64,000 nt of DNA from Haladaptatus sp. DYF46 (GCF_021083305.1 NZ_JAJFAY010000001.1:1550001-1614000); one strand, 5' to 3'; counted from the first letter of the stretch, positions 40,328 through 49,528 are shown. A program made the numbers and translations. Notes: generated from the letters alone by a model not told the origin.

Positions 40328-41665
40328 TTACTCCTCGATGGTGGTGTCCTCCTCGCCGACCCGCTTGCTGATGTCCACCTGATAGTGTTCGAGGATATCG
40401 CGGCCGAGGAGGACGGGGTTTTCCATGTGGCTCCGGTCCTCAATATTTGCGGAGACGGTGTAGTGGTTCCCGGCGATGCCGACGACGATATCGACCACCG
40501 GACGCGTTCGACTCGACTTCGAACTTCCCGAGCGGATCCGCGAAGTCCGTCGAATCGGCCCCGCGCCGACGTCGGCGGCGATACCGGTGTCGATGCTCGT
40601 CCGACTCGCGCCGGTGTCGGATTTGGCGACGACCGTCGCCGACCCCGTCGTCCCGCTGACGACGACTTCCGTCGTGTACCCGATGGTCGGTTGCTCCGAT
40701 AGTTCGCGGCGGCCGGTGGTGGGTTTACAGGACGGGACGGCGTCGTCGAGCGTCGCGGTCAGGTCCACGACTCGGTCCTCGTCTACGGACCCGCCCGCCG
40801 TCTCGATGGCGGCGCGGGCGATGTGCGGTGCCGGACTGTGGCCGGTCGCCTCGAAGAACCCCTTGAACCCGGCGGTCGGGTTGACTTCGAGGACGTACCA
40901 GTCCTCCTCGTTCCGGATGAGGTCCACACCGGCGTAGTCGAGGCCGATGGCGTCCGCCGCGTCGAGCGCTATCCGTGCGACCTCGTCCGTGAGTACGTCG
41001 CCCGCCGCGCTCACGTCGCCGCCGAGTGCGACGTTCGTCCGCCACTCCTCCTCCGGGGCCGAGCGGATCATCCCGCCGATGACGGAGTCACCGACGACGT
41101 AGACCCGGAGGTCGCTGTGCGGACCGTCCTCCCCCTGTTCGATGAGTTGCTGGACGAACGCCTGTCGCTTTCCGACGCGGGAGCTGATGGGGGCGTTCAA
41201 ATCTACCTTCCACGTCCCGCCGCCGTGGGTCCCGATGGCCGTCTTGTACACCGCCTCGGAGCCGTACGGTTCACAGAGTTCGTTGAGTCGCTCCGTGGAA
41301 AGCGCGAGGATGGCATCAGGAACCCGAATCCCTTCCTCCGCCAACCGCACCGCGGCGGCGAATTTGTGCGTCGCTCGTAACACCGACATCGGTCGGTTGA
41401 GCGTCGGGACGATGCTCGCGAACATGTTCACGAGACCGAGCAGTTCGTCGGGATACTCGGTTTTCGAGAGCAACAACCGATTTGCGATGACGTCCACGTC
41501 CGGTTCGAGGACGAGTTCGCCGTCCCGTATCTCGACGGACGTGTTCTCCCGACGAAGCCAGACGGGTTCGTGACCCAACGCTTCGACGGCGTTCAAAATG
41601 GCTTTCGTCTCCTTGCTGTTGTGAAGGCTCAAAACACCGACCCGTACCGTCGTTTCTCCCGACAT
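40328..41665 (-). CDS. RimK-type ATP-grasp ligase fused to a RimB-like retropepsin domain
   Basis: 445 residues. Residues about 1-295 follow the RimK/LysX ATP-grasp fold: RVGVLSLHNSKETKAILNAV, VYKTAIGTHGGGTW (P-loop-like), SDLRVYVVGDSVIGGMIRSA and GVDLIRNEEDWYVLEVNPTA (metal ligands). Residues about 335-440 contain AKSDTGASRTSIDTGIAADV and ENPVLLGRDILE, which match the AtpZ/RimB putative retropepsin-like protease (COG4067). RimK and RimB are usually separate neighbours in bacteria; here they are one protein. RimK adds Glu residues to a protein or cofactor, RimB may trim them. Target unknown. Confidence 0.82.
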   Translation of the reverse strand: MSGETTVRVGVLSLHNSKETKAILNAVEALGHEPVWLRRENTSVEIRDGELVLEPDVDVIANRLLLSKTEYPDELLGLVNMFASIVPTLNRPMSVLRATHKFAAAVRLAEEGIRVPDAILALSTERLNELCEPYGSEAVYKTAIGTHGGGTWKVDLNAPISSRVGKRQAFVQQLIEQGEDGPHSDLRVYVVGDSVIGGMIRSAPEEEWRTNVALGGDVSAAGDVLTDEVARIALDAADAIGLDYAGVDLIRNEEDWYVLEVNPTAGFKGFFEATGHSPAPHIARAAIETAGGSVDEDRVVDLTATLDDAVPSCKPTTGRRELSEQPTIGYTTEVVVSGTTGSATVVAKSDTGASRTSIDTGIAADVGAGPIRRTSRIRSGSSKSSRTRPVVDIVVGIAGNHYTVSANIEDRSHMENPVLLGRDILEHYQVDISKRVGEEDTTIEE

Positions 41666-41755
41666 TGGTATGTCATTGGCTAACTTAGCTCAAAACACTT
41701 ATTGCTCTGTTACTAGCAGTTTCCGACGTTCGTGGAGAATAGTTCCGTCTTCGCC

Positions 41756-41887
41756 CTAGCGGATTCGGTCGAAGACGGTACTCTGGCATTTGCTGCACTG
41801 GCGACGGTTGCGCCAGTACTTCTTCCCGCACGAGTGACATTTCCAGTTCGGCGTGAGGAAATCGGGTTTGAGCGATTCCAAGTTCAT
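41756..41887 (-). CDS. Zinc-ribbon microprotein (43 residues)
   Basis: MNLESLKPDFLTPNWKCHSC continues GKKYWRNRRQCSKCQSTVFD. Two CxxC pairs (CHSC and CSKC) form a rubredoxin-like zinc ribbon. Haloarchaea contain many such zinc-finger microproteins, some shown to matter for motility or biofilm; function here unknown. No other gene overlaps. It lies between the RimK-like gene and the divergent pncB gene. Confidence 0.7.
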   Translation of the reverse strand: MNLESLKPDFLTPNWKCHSCGKKYWRNRRQCSKCQSTVFDRIR

Positions 41888-41988
41888 GCGACCACGTAGG
41901 TGTTCCACGAATAAACGCCTCTCGCCGGATTTCGTCGGCGAACGTTCCCGCCCCCAACTATTACTGGCGCGGCGTCGTCACGGTGGCT

Positions 41989-43362
41989 ATGGTGGGGACC
42001 GATACGGGGAACGGAGAGGGGTTCGGCTACGTAACGCCCGAGAATCTGGGACTGTTCACCGACCTCTACGAGTTGACGATGCTGCAGGGCTACCACGCCG
42101 CGGATCACGACCCGCGAGCGACGTTCAGCCTCTTCTTCCGGCGGCTTCCGGCGGACAGGGGCTACCTCCTCGCCGCCGGGTTGGAACAGGCGATGGCGTA
42201 CGTCGAGGACCTCTCGTTCGGCGACCGAGCCATCGACTACCTTCGAAATCGGGGGTTCGACGAGGACTTCCTCGCTCGACTCGCGGAGTTCGAGTTCACG
42301 GGAACGGTACGGGCGCTCCCCGAGGGTACGCCCGTCTTTCCCGACGAACCCCTGCTGGAAGTGACCGCGCCCATCTTCCAAGCCCAACTGTTCGAAACGG
42401 TATTGTTGAATCAAGTCGGCTTCCAAACCCTCGTGGCGTCGAAAGCCGCTCGAATGCGCGAGGCGGTCGAACGGCACGGCGACGACCAGTCGCTCGTCGA
42501 TTTCGGTGCTCGGCGCTCCCACGGTACCGACGCCGGGATGAAGGCCGCCCGCGCCGCCGCCATTGGCGGGTTCGACGGCACCTCGCTCGTCGCCGCCGGT
42601 GAGGAGTTCTCGCTTCCCGTCTACGGGACGATGGCCCATTCGTGGATACAGAGTTTCGAGGACGAACGCGAAGCGTTCGAGGCGTTCCTCGACCGATTTC
42701 ACGAGGACACGATCCTGCTCGTGGACACCTACGACACCGTCGAGGGCGCGAAACTGGCGATGGACGTGGCCGAAAACTACGACGCCGAGGTCGGCGTGCG
42801 ACTCGATTCGGGCGACCTCGCCCCGCTCTCGAAGGACGTCGCCGAAATCGTCGGGGACCGCCCGATTTTCGTCTCCTCCAGCATGGACGAGCACAAAATC
42901 GCCGACTTCCTCCGCGACGGCGGCGTGGCGACGGGGTTCGGTCCCGGCACCGCGCTGACGACGAGTCGGGACGCCCCGTCCCTCGACCTCGTGTACAAAC
43001 TCACCGAGATCGAGCGCGACGGCGAGATGCGCCCGAGCATGAAACTGTCGTCCGGCAAGGTCACGTATCCCGGCGCGAAAAGCGTTCGCCGCGTCGGTGA
43101 GGACGGCTACGAGCGCGATATCCTCGGGTTGCGCGGCGAGGACGGTCCCGGCGAGGAACAACTCGTACCCATCTTCGAGGACGGGGAACGAGTCTCCGAC
43201 CCGCCCGAACTCGGAGCCATCGCCGACCGGGCGGGCGAACGCCGACGAAAACTACCCGACGAGTGCCGAGCGTTGCGCTCCCCGGCCACCTATCCCGTCG
43301 AAATCAGCGACGACCTTCGTGAACTGGCTGACGACGTACAGGCCGAGTTGGAAGCCCGATGA
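41989..43362 (+). CDS. pncB: Nicotinate phosphoribosyltransferase
   Basis: 457 residues from the ATG (GTG at 41983 is an alternative). Catalyses nicotinate + PRPP + ATP to nicotinate mononucleotide in NAD salvage. LGLFTDLYELTMLQGYH, SLVDFGARRSHGTDAGMKAAR (phosphorylated His), VYGTMAHSWIQ, VRLDSGDLAPLSKDVAE (PRPP region) and LSSGKVTYPGAKSVRR are all present. Length is normal for the archaeal type. The TATA-like AACTATTACTGG at 41956-41967 lies 22-33 bp from the ATG, which I therefore prefer. It converges with otsA. Confidence 0.95.
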   Translation: MVGTDTGNGEGFGYVTPENLGLFTDLYELTMLQGYHAADHDPRATFSLFFRRLPADRGYLLAAGLEQAMAYVEDLSFGDRAIDYLRNRGFDEDFLARLAEFEFTGTVRALPEGTPVFPDEPLLEVTAPIFQAQLFETVLLNQVGFQTLVASKAARMREAVERHGDDQSLVDFGARRSHGTDAGMKAARAAAIGGFDGTSLVAAGEEFSLPVYGTMAHSWIQSFEDEREAFEAFLDRFHEDTILLVDTYDTVEGAKLAMDVAENYDAEVGVRLDSGDLAPLSKDVAEIVGDRPIFVSSSMDEHKIADFLRDGGVATGFGPGTALTTSRDAPSLDLVYKLTEIERDGEMRPSMKLSSGKVTYPGAKSVRRVGEDGYERDILGLRGEDGPGEEQLVPIFEDGERVSDPPELGAIADRAGERRRKLPDECRALRSPATYPVEISDDLRELADDVQAELEAR

Positions 43363-43363
43363 G

Positions 43364-44902
43364 TTACGCCCTCTCGCCCCGCTTTACGCCCTCGCCGTCT
43401 CGCTCCGCCAGCAGTTCGCCCGCCCGCTGAACCACGTCGTGTTTCCACGCCTCGATATCGTTCTCCTCGACTTCGGACCACAACCGATCCATTCGACTTT
43501 CCCGGTCGGAGAGGTCCATCGTCAGGGCTTCCTCGATGCCGTCCGCGAACGACTCGGTGTCGTTCGGATGCACCGTCAACGCCGCGTCGCCGAGATTCTC
43601 GTGTGCGCCGACGAGTTCGCTGAGGACTAACACGCCGGGTTCGTCCACCTGCGACGCCACGTACTCCTTCGCCACGAGGTTCATCCCGTCCCGAATCGAA
43701 CTCACGAGGGCCACGTCCGACTCCCGGTACAGGGCGGCCAGTTTGGCGACCGACAGTCGGTCCTCGATGTAGACGATGGGTTGCCACGTCTCCGTTCCGA
43801 AGCGTTCGTTGATCCGTTCGACTTCGTCCGTCACCGTCTCCCGGACGCGCTGGTAGTCGTCGATTCGACTGCGACTCACGCTCGCCTTCTGGACGTAGGT
43901 GAAGCGTCCACGCCATTCGGAATGTCGCTCCCACAGCAGTTCGAGGGCGGCCAACCGCTGTTCGATTCCCTTCGTGTAATCCAACCTGTCGACCCCGACT
44001 GCCAACCGCTCCGCCCCGAGCGGATACGCCTCCCGAAGCGACTCCCACGCCTCGTCCGTTTCCGCCGACCCCGCGAGGCGTCGTCGTTCCGCCGCGTCGA
44101 TGCCGAGCGGGAACGATTCGACGCGAATCGTCCGCCCCTCGTAGCGAATCGTCTTCTCCTCGTGGTTTACCTCGGCGTCCAACGCCGCCGAGACGCATTC
44201 GAGGAAGTTCTCGCAGTAGCGGTCGGTGTGGAAGCCGAGGAGGTCGTTCGCCAGCAGTCCGTCGAGGAGTTCGTCGTACTCCGGGCAACTCCTGAGCACG
44301 TCCCACGACGGCCACGGGATGTGCCAGAACTGCATGCAGAATGCGTCCGGTTCGTCCTCGCGGATTCTTCGCGGTGCGAGCGCGAAGTGATAATCCTGAA
44401 ACCAGACGACCGCCTCCGACGGGTCCACTTGCTCACGTATCGCGTCCGCGAAGTGCTCGTTCGTCTCGCGATAGTGTCGCCAGAACTCCTGTTTCGGCGT
44501 CATCTTGGCCGTGTCGGAGTGACACAGCGGCCAGAGTACCTGATTGCTGTACCCGTAGTAGTAGTTCGTCACCTGTTCGTCCGTGAGGGAGACGCGCTTC
44601 AGGTCGTAGGCGGGCGAGTCGGGCGGCACGCGTACACACCCGTTCTCGTCGCTCATCTCCTCGTCGCCGTCGCCGCTCCCCCACGCGACCCACGTGCCGC
44701 CGGTGCTCGCCATCATCGGGTCGAGTGCCGAGGTCAGGCCGCCCGCCGGTCGGACGACTCGAATCTCGTCCCCATCCCGTTCGTGAACGTATGGCTCCCT
44801 GTTCGACACGAGGACCAATTCGCGGTTTCCGAGCGGAAGCGTCGCGGAAGCGGCATCCCCTTCTTCCGGTTCGGAGAGAGTGCCATCTGCAGTTTCGTCC
44901 AT
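43364..44902 (-). CDS. otsA: Trehalose-6-phosphate synthase (GT20)
   Basis: 512 residues. GT-B glycosyltransferase making trehalose 6-phosphate from UDP/ADP-glucose and glucose 6-phosphate. Motifs are VVRPAGGLTSALDPM, VVWFQDYHFALAPRRIR, WHIPWPSWDVLRSCPEY, VGVDRLDYTKGI, and SIRDGMNLVAKEYVASQ. An acidic N-terminal extension of about 25 residues precedes the fold. Trehalose is a compatible solute. No OtsB phosphatase is adjacent, which would be needed for the last step; the HAD enzyme at 39047 is not obviously of that kind. The convergent pncB gene ends 1 bp from its stop. Confidence 0.92.
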   Translation of the reverse strand: MDETADGTLSEPEEGDAASATLPLGNRELVLVSNREPYVHERDGDEIRVVRPAGGLTSALDPMMASTGGTWVAWGSGDGDEEMSDENGCVRVPPDSPAYDLKRVSLTDEQVTNYYYGYSNQVLWPLCHSDTAKMTPKQEFWRHYRETNEHFADAIREQVDPSEAVVWFQDYHFALAPRRIREDEPDAFCMQFWHIPWPSWDVLRSCPEYDELLDGLLANDLLGFHTDRYCENFLECVSAALDAEVNHEEKTIRYEGRTIRVESFPLGIDAAERRRLAGSAETDEAWESLREAYPLGAERLAVGVDRLDYTKGIEQRLAALELLWERHSEWRGRFTYVQKASVSRSRIDDYQRVRETVTDEVERINERFGTETWQPIVYIEDRLSVAKLAALYRESDVALVSSIRDGMNLVAKEYVASQVDEPGVLVLSELVGAHENLGDAALTVHPNDTESFADGIEEALTMDLSDRESRMDRLWSEVEENDIEAWKHDVVQRAGELLAERDGEGVKRGERA

Positions 44903-45025
44903 TATGGTTGTCGCTCGTTCCTTTCTCGGGGAGTGAAACCAATCACTGCGTGGGTTGCGCTGGCAAGTTCCTTTATTACCCTCGAAATTCCGATCGAGAC
45001 CATTTTCCCCGCGCCTGGATGCGTT

Positions 45026-45565
45026 CTAACCGTCACTCGACCCCTGTCCGTCCCCCTCGAACAGCGCTCCGTGACGTTCCGCGAGTCCGGTGTACTCCCC
45101 CGAGGAGTACGACTCGAAAATTTCCTCCGCGTCGATGGTCGTCTCCGCGAGCGGGGTCACGCGCGCGGGAACACCGCGAGCGAACGATTCGGGCGGAATC
45201 TCGGCCGATTCGGGCGTGACGGTCCCCGCCGCGACGATGCTCCGCTCGCCGATCGTTACGTCCGTGTTTATCGTCGCGTTGAACCCGACCAGCGCCCCGT
45301 CGCCCACCGTCGCGTCGTTCAACACCGCCCCGTGACCGACCATCACCCGGTCGCCGACCGTCGAGGCGTGTAGGACCGCGTTGTCGCCGATGTGCGATTC
45401 TCGGCCGATTCGGACGGGAGCCACGTCGCCCCGGAGGACGGCCCCCGGCCAGACGCTCGCGTCGGCGTCGATTTCGACGGTTCCCACCACGGTCGCCTCC
45501 CGGCAGACGTGGGCCGATTCGTGTATCGACGGTTCACCCCCTTCGAACCCGTACGTTCGAACCAT
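45026..45565 (-). CDS. Gamma-carbonic-anhydrase-like left-handed beta-helix protein
   Basis: 179 residues. Hexapeptide repeats of the LbetaH fold: TVVGTVEIDADASVWPGAVL, APVRIGRESHIGDNAVLH, TVGDRVMVGHGAVLND, ALVGFNATINTDVTI. Active gamma-CAs of the CamH/YrdA type have three metal His; two are visible (in NAVLH and MVGHGAV), but the third, usually VGHxAxLHG, is Asn (GHGAVLND) and the GMG/GM motif is GF. So zinc binding and carbonic-anhydrase activity may be lost. A short C-terminal helix (AEEIFESYSSGEYTGLAERH) is normal. Monocistronic. Confidence 0.8.
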   Translation of the reverse strand: MVRTYGFEGGEPSIHESAHVCREATVVGTVEIDADASVWPGAVLRGDVAPVRIGRESHIGDNAVLHASTVGDRVMVGHGAVLNDATVGDGALVGFNATINTDVTIGERSIVAAGTVTPESAEIPPESFARGVPARVTPLAETTIDAEEIFESYSSGEYTGLAERHGALFEGDGQGSSDG

Positions 45566-45635
45566 ACCTCTGACACGACGTTCTGGGGCAAAGCTCTGCT
45601 GGGGGTTCGAAAGCGGAACGATTCCGCGAGAACGC

Positions 45636-46487
45636 CTACTCGCCCCATTCGTGTTCGCGGAGGTACTCCTCGAACAGCGTGAACTCCGCGTCGTGGTTCG
45701 CCCGCAGTTCCGCGAGGTCGATGGGCGCTTCCCGCCGATTGAGCCAGCGGTACATCGCCGCGTAGTCCTCCCCCGCCCGCTTTTCGAAGGTGTCGATGGG
45801 CACGTGGTCCGCCGTCACGTCGATGCCGATGCTCTCCGAGAGTCGAACCGCCATCGCCGACAGGGTGAGTTCGTCGCCCGCGATGTCGATGCTCCGCTCG
45901 ACGTAGTTCGCCCGCCCGTGGAAGGCCTCCGCGACGATCGCGCCGATGTCGTCCACGTCTATCAGGTACATCGGAACGCGCGGTTCGAGCGGCATCGACA
46001 GCGTCTCGTTCATCACGTCGTCGCGCATGCCCTCCAGATTCTGCATGAAGGACACCGGCCTGACGACCGTGAGCGGCAAATCGAGGTTGGCGAGGCGGCG
46101 TTCGATGGTGTGTTTCGTGTCGAAAAAGGGCACGCCGCTGTCCCTGTCGGCACCCCACACCGAACTGAACACGAAGTGGTCCACGCCGTGTTCGGCGGCG
46201 GCCTCACCGAGGTTCGTCCCCTGTTCGACCTCGGCGTCCAACCCCGCTTCCGACGTGGTGACGCCGTAGACGCCGTCCATGTCGGCCATGGCACGCGCGA
46301 GCGACGCTTCGTCCAAGAGGTTGCCCTCCACGACTACCGCACCTAACTCGTCCAGTTCCCGTGACGCATCGCTCCCCGGGTCCCTCGTCAGCGCGTGAAC
46401 TTCGACTCCCCTCTCAATGAGGTGGCGCGCGACCGCTCCTCCCTGTCTTCCCGTTGCTCCCGCCACGAGCACTCGTTCCGGTGGCAT
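45636..46487 (-). CDS. NmrA/HSCARG-like NAD(P)-binding protein
   Basis: 283 residues, atypical short-chain dehydrogenase fold. VLVAGATGRQGGAVARHLIE is the Gly-rich dinucleotide motif (GATGxxG); TRDPGSDASRELDELGAVVVEG and DHFVFSSVWGAD and RPVSFMQNLEGM follow. The usual SDR Tyr-x3-Lys catalytic pair is not clear, as in NmrA-like proteins that sense NAD(P) redox state instead of catalysing oxidation. Could be a redox sensor or an oxidoreductase. The C-terminal domain (REAPIDLAELRANHDAEFTL) may bind a partner. Upstream of egsA in opposite orientation. Confidence 0.82.
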   Translation of the reverse strand: MPPERVLVAGATGRQGGAVARHLIERGVEVHALTRDPGSDASRELDELGAVVVEGNLLDEASLARAMADMDGVYGVTTSEAGLDAEVEQGTNLGEAAAEHGVDHFVFSSVWGADRDSGVPFFDTKHTIERRLANLDLPLTVVRPVSFMQNLEGMRDDVMNETLSMPLEPRVPMYLIDVDDIGAIVAEAFHGRANYVERSIDIAGDELTLSAMAVRLSESIGIDVTADHVPIDTFEKRAGEDYAAMYRWLNRREAPIDLAELRANHDAEFTLFEEYLREHEWGE

Positions 46488-46723
46488 GACGGGGAGAGAA
46501 CGCCGCGGAGTCGCTTAGTCGTTGTCGCCCGCGTTCGGCGATAGCGAGAGAACAACGACGAGCCGACGAGGAGCGAACCGAGGACCACCCCGAACTGACG
46601 GTCGCGCTGGAAAAGTGGGGGCACCGAGCCGCCGTGATAGAACTCCATCCGGAAACCGACCGAACGACCTCGGCACGTCGCGGGAGGGGAAACTGTTTGA
46701 CTGCGCACGAGAGAGTGTCGGAC

Positions 46724-47773
46724 ATGTTCGAGAAATCTTCGTGGATTCGCCTGCCGCGGAACGTCGTGGTGGGCCATGGCGTTCTCTCGGAGACGACGGC
46801 GGCCATCGACGAACTGCATCTGCACGGGACGCCGCTCCTCGTGACGAGTCCGACGCCGAACGAGGTGGCGGGACGACGCGTCGCGGACCAGTTCGAAGAA
46901 GCCGGGTGGGGAGTCGAAACCGTGGTCATCGAGGAGGCGAGTTTCGCGTCCGTACAGCGGGTCATCGACGTGGCGAACGAGGTGGAACCGGGCTATCTCG
47001 TCGGCGTGGGTGGCGGGAAGGCCATCGACATCGCCAAGATGGCGAGCGACGAACTCGGGCGAGGGTTCGTCTCGATTCCGACGGCGGCGAGTCACGACGG
47101 CATCGTCAGCGGGCGGGGGTCGGTCCCGGAGAAGGACACGCGCCACAGCGTGGCCGCGGAACCGCCGCTCGCCGTCGTGGCGGACACGGAAATCATCGCG
47201 GACGCACCGTGGGAACTCACGACCGCGGGGTGTGCCGACATCATCAGCAACTACACGGCCGTCGAGGACTGGCGGTTGGCGAAGCGGCTCCAGAACGTCG
47301 AGTTCCACGAGTACGCCGCGACGCTGGCGGAAATGACCGCGGAGATGCTGGTGGACAACGCCGACACCATCCGACCCGGGCTGGAGGAGTCGGCGTGGGT
47401 CGTCGTGAAAGCGCTCGTCTCCTCGGGCGTCGCCATGAGTATCGCCGACTCGTCGCGACCGGCCAGCGGAGCCGAACACCTGTTCTCGCACCAACTCGAC
47501 CGAATCGCGCCGGGGGCGGCGCTGCACGGTCATCAGGTAGGCGTCGGGTCCATCATCACGGAGTACCTCCACGGCGGCGACTGGCGGGGCATCCGCGACG
47601 CGCTCGCGACCATCGGCGCGCCGACGACGGCGGAGGGGTTGGGGATCGACGCCGACACCGTGGTCGAAGCGCTCACGACGGCCCACAGGATTCGGGACCG
47701 GTACACCATCCTCGGAAACGGAATGAGTCGAGCGGCCGCGTTCGAGGCGGCGGAGACGACGAAAGTAATCTGA
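46724..47773 (+). CDS. egsA: sn-Glycerol-1-phosphate dehydrogenase
   Basis: 349 residues. Makes sn-glycerol-1-phosphate from DHAP with NAD(P)H, setting the archaeal membrane-lipid stereochemistry. LVGVGGGKAIDIAKMAS is the dinucleotide loop; SIPTAASHDGIVSG, ASGAEHLFSHQLDRI and HGHQVGVGSI hold the metal ligands (Asp and His). Length matches archaeal members. The start MFEKSSWIRLPRNVVV is the family N-terminus; the longer frame upstream is not. Works in the same lipid pathway as the geranylgeranyl reductase-like enzyme at 23204, although not adjacent. Confidence 0.94.
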   Translation: MFEKSSWIRLPRNVVVGHGVLSETTAAIDELHLHGTPLLVTSPTPNEVAGRRVADQFEEAGWGVETVVIEEASFASVQRVIDVANEVEPGYLVGVGGGKAIDIAKMASDELGRGFVSIPTAASHDGIVSGRGSVPEKDTRHSVAAEPPLAVVADTEIIADAPWELTTAGCADIISNYTAVEDWRLAKRLQNVEFHEYAATLAEMTAEMLVDNADTIRPGLEESAWVVVKALVSSGVAMSIADSSRPASGAEHLFSHQLDRIAPGAALHGHQVGVGSIITEYLHGGDWRGIRDALATIGAPTTAEGLGIDADTVVEALTTAHRIRDRYTILGNGMSRAAAFEAAETTKVI

Positions 47774-48013
47774 ATAGTACGCGTTGGATTTCGTTCGAAT
47801 GGAACGTCGATTCGTGAACCCCATACGAGTACTACGGAATCGATACCGGCAGGAACGTGACGGATTACGGAGTCGATAGCCGTTCGGTTCGGAGATTGAA
47901 CGCACTTCGTTCCAGTAACGTTTTTCGATGAGACGACGGCGATTATGCTCGAATTTGGCAACAACATTGAATACCCCAGCGTAACTGATTTCTCGTGGTG
48001 GTATCGAAAACAT

Positions 48014-48664
48014 ATGAGTTCCATCGTTGAGATTTCGATATCCGCCGACGAATTTGCACTCGGCCGCGCGTTGCGTGCGGATTCGCAGGTGCAAATCGAA
48101 CTCGAACGTGTCGTCCCGGTAGGAATGTCGATGTTCCCTTTCTTCTGGGCGCGCGGTGACGATATCAGTCGGTTCGAGGCGGCAGCACGCACCGAACCGG
48201 CCGTCAACACGCTCACAAGGATCGACACTCGGACCGATGATACGTTGTTCCACGTCGAATGGAACGACGAGATCACGAACCTCGTCCACGGAGTCGAAGA
48301 AGCCAACGCGACTATCGTGGAAGCGAACGGGACGGCGGACGACTGGACGTTTCATCTTCGGTTTCCGGCACAGGAGGAGATGTCTACGTTCCAGACGTTC
48401 TGTCAACACGAGGAAATTCCGCTGCAGGTCGAACGGGTATACTCCATGCAGGAACGGGCGGTTCACGATTCCGCGGGTGTCACACCCGCACAACGGGAAA
48501 CGCTCGTCGCTGCCTACGAGGGGGGATACTTCGAACAACCGCGCGGAATCACGCGTGAAGGGTTAGCCGACGAACTGGGAATCTCTCCACAGGCCGTCGG
48601 TGGTCGTCTTCGACGCGGATATGCGAACCTCATCGCCGGATTACTCCGTCCGATGAATGGATAG
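48014..48664 (+). CDS. Bat-type helix-turn-helix regulator
   Basis: 216 residues. MSSIVEISISADEFALGRAL is the standard N-terminus of haloarchaeal bacterio-opsin-activator-like (BAT/GAF) regulators. The C-terminal HTH is VTPAQRETLVAAYEGGYFEQPRG followed by TREGLADELGISPQAVGGRLR, the winged HTH_10 pattern. The middle 150 residues are a ligand/GAF-like domain with no bound-cofactor motif. DNA target unknown. The upstream in-frame ATG at 47945 adds residues that do not fit the family. Confidence 0.88.
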   Translation: MSSIVEISISADEFALGRALRADSQVQIELERVVPVGMSMFPFFWARGDDISRFEAAARTEPAVNTLTRIDTRTDDTLFHVEWNDEITNLVHGVEEANATIVEANGTADDWTFHLRFPAQEEMSTFQTFCQHEEIPLQVERVYSMQERAVHDSAGVTPAQRETLVAAYEGGYFEQPRGITREGLADELGISPQAVGGRLRRGYANLIAGLLRPMNG

Positions 48665-48949
48665 CTCGTTGAATCAGCAAGGCACTTAAGTGTGTTTCGT
48701 AGGAAACATGTGGTCTCAACTACTTCGGGCCACATCGTTTCTACGTGACCGGACGCTCGGAAACGGCGACGATGGTGGGCACTTTCATCCGCATTACAGC
48801 CACACCGTTAGGGGTACGTCCGAAACTCTCGAAGAGATTCAGCCCTTCCACCCGCGGTCGGAAAGTGGAACCCTCCATAACGAACAGTGGACAACGCCAT
48901 CGTCCGTATCAGTCCGGAATCCGTCCGTCCATCGACCGGGAGACCACGA

Positions 48950-49528
48950 ATGAGTGACCACCGAATACTCGTCGTCGACGACGAACAGCCGATTGCCGAC
49001 CTGTTTGCCCGGTGGCTCGAAGACGAGTACGACGTTCGAATCGCATACAGCGGTGCGGAAGCGCTCGCATCGCTCGACGACTCGCTCGACGTCGTCCTCC
49101 TCGACAGAGACATGCCCGAGACGAGCGGCGACGACGTTCTGGAAACGATTCGAAGCCGCGGCATCGACTGCCGGGTCGGGATGGTGACGGCCGTCGAACC
49201 GAGCTTCGACGTGCTCGCGCTGGGCTACGACACGTACGTCGTCAAGCCCGTCACCGAACCGAGCGAACTACACGACGTCGTGAAGAGTCTCCTCCGCCGG
49301 TCGACCTACTCGACCGACGTTCGGAGACTCCTCGCGCTCTCGTCGAAGCAGGCAGCCCTCCAAACGCGAATCGGCCAGTCAGAACTGGAGAACCACGAGG
49401 AGTACCAAGCACTGATCTCGGAGATACGAAGCCTGAAACGGTCGCTTTCGACGACGGTGGACCGGATGGACGACGCCGAGTTGGACATGGAACTGACCAC
49501 CAACGCTGTCGCTCCCGAAGGGACGTAA
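48950..49528 (+). CDS. Response regulator with HalX domain
   Basis: 192 residues. Receiver domain (DHRILVVDDEQPIADLFARW; phosphoacceptor Asp in VVLLDRDMPETSG; Thr/Lys switch residues MVTAV and YVVKPVTEP) followed by a HalX domain, the haloarchaeal C-terminal output module (RSTYSTDVRRLLALSSKQAA, then YQALISEIRSLKRSL). HalX has no DNA-binding motif I can see; it may act by protein contacts. The cognate histidine kinase is not in the window. The 285-bp upstream gap holds a stem ATGTGG/CCACAT near 48706-48735 and no gene. Confidence 0.88.
   Translation: MSDHRILVVDDEQPIADLFARWLEDEYDVRIAYSGAEALASLDDSLDVVLLDRDMPETSGDDVLETIRSRGIDCRVGMVTAVEPSFDVLALGYDTYVVKPVTEPSELHDVVKSLLRRSTYSTDVRRLLALSSKQAALQTRIGQSELENHEEYQALISEIRSLKRSLSTTVDRMDDAELDMELTTNAVAPEGT

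Noticed and set aside
46510-46650. Minus-strand small protein (begins MEFYHGGSVPPLFQRDRQFG) upstream of the NmrA-like gene.
   Set aside because: It has a short hydrophobic stretch, but a clean end requires a frameshift, and it runs on into the antisense of other genes. Too weak to list as a gene.
46388-48538. 716-residue minus-strand ORF and the frames 30316-32610 (764 aa) on the plus strand.
   Set aside because: They are Arg/Val-rich shadows of EgsA, Bat and the PQQ-propeller gene. Third-position GC bias opens such frames.
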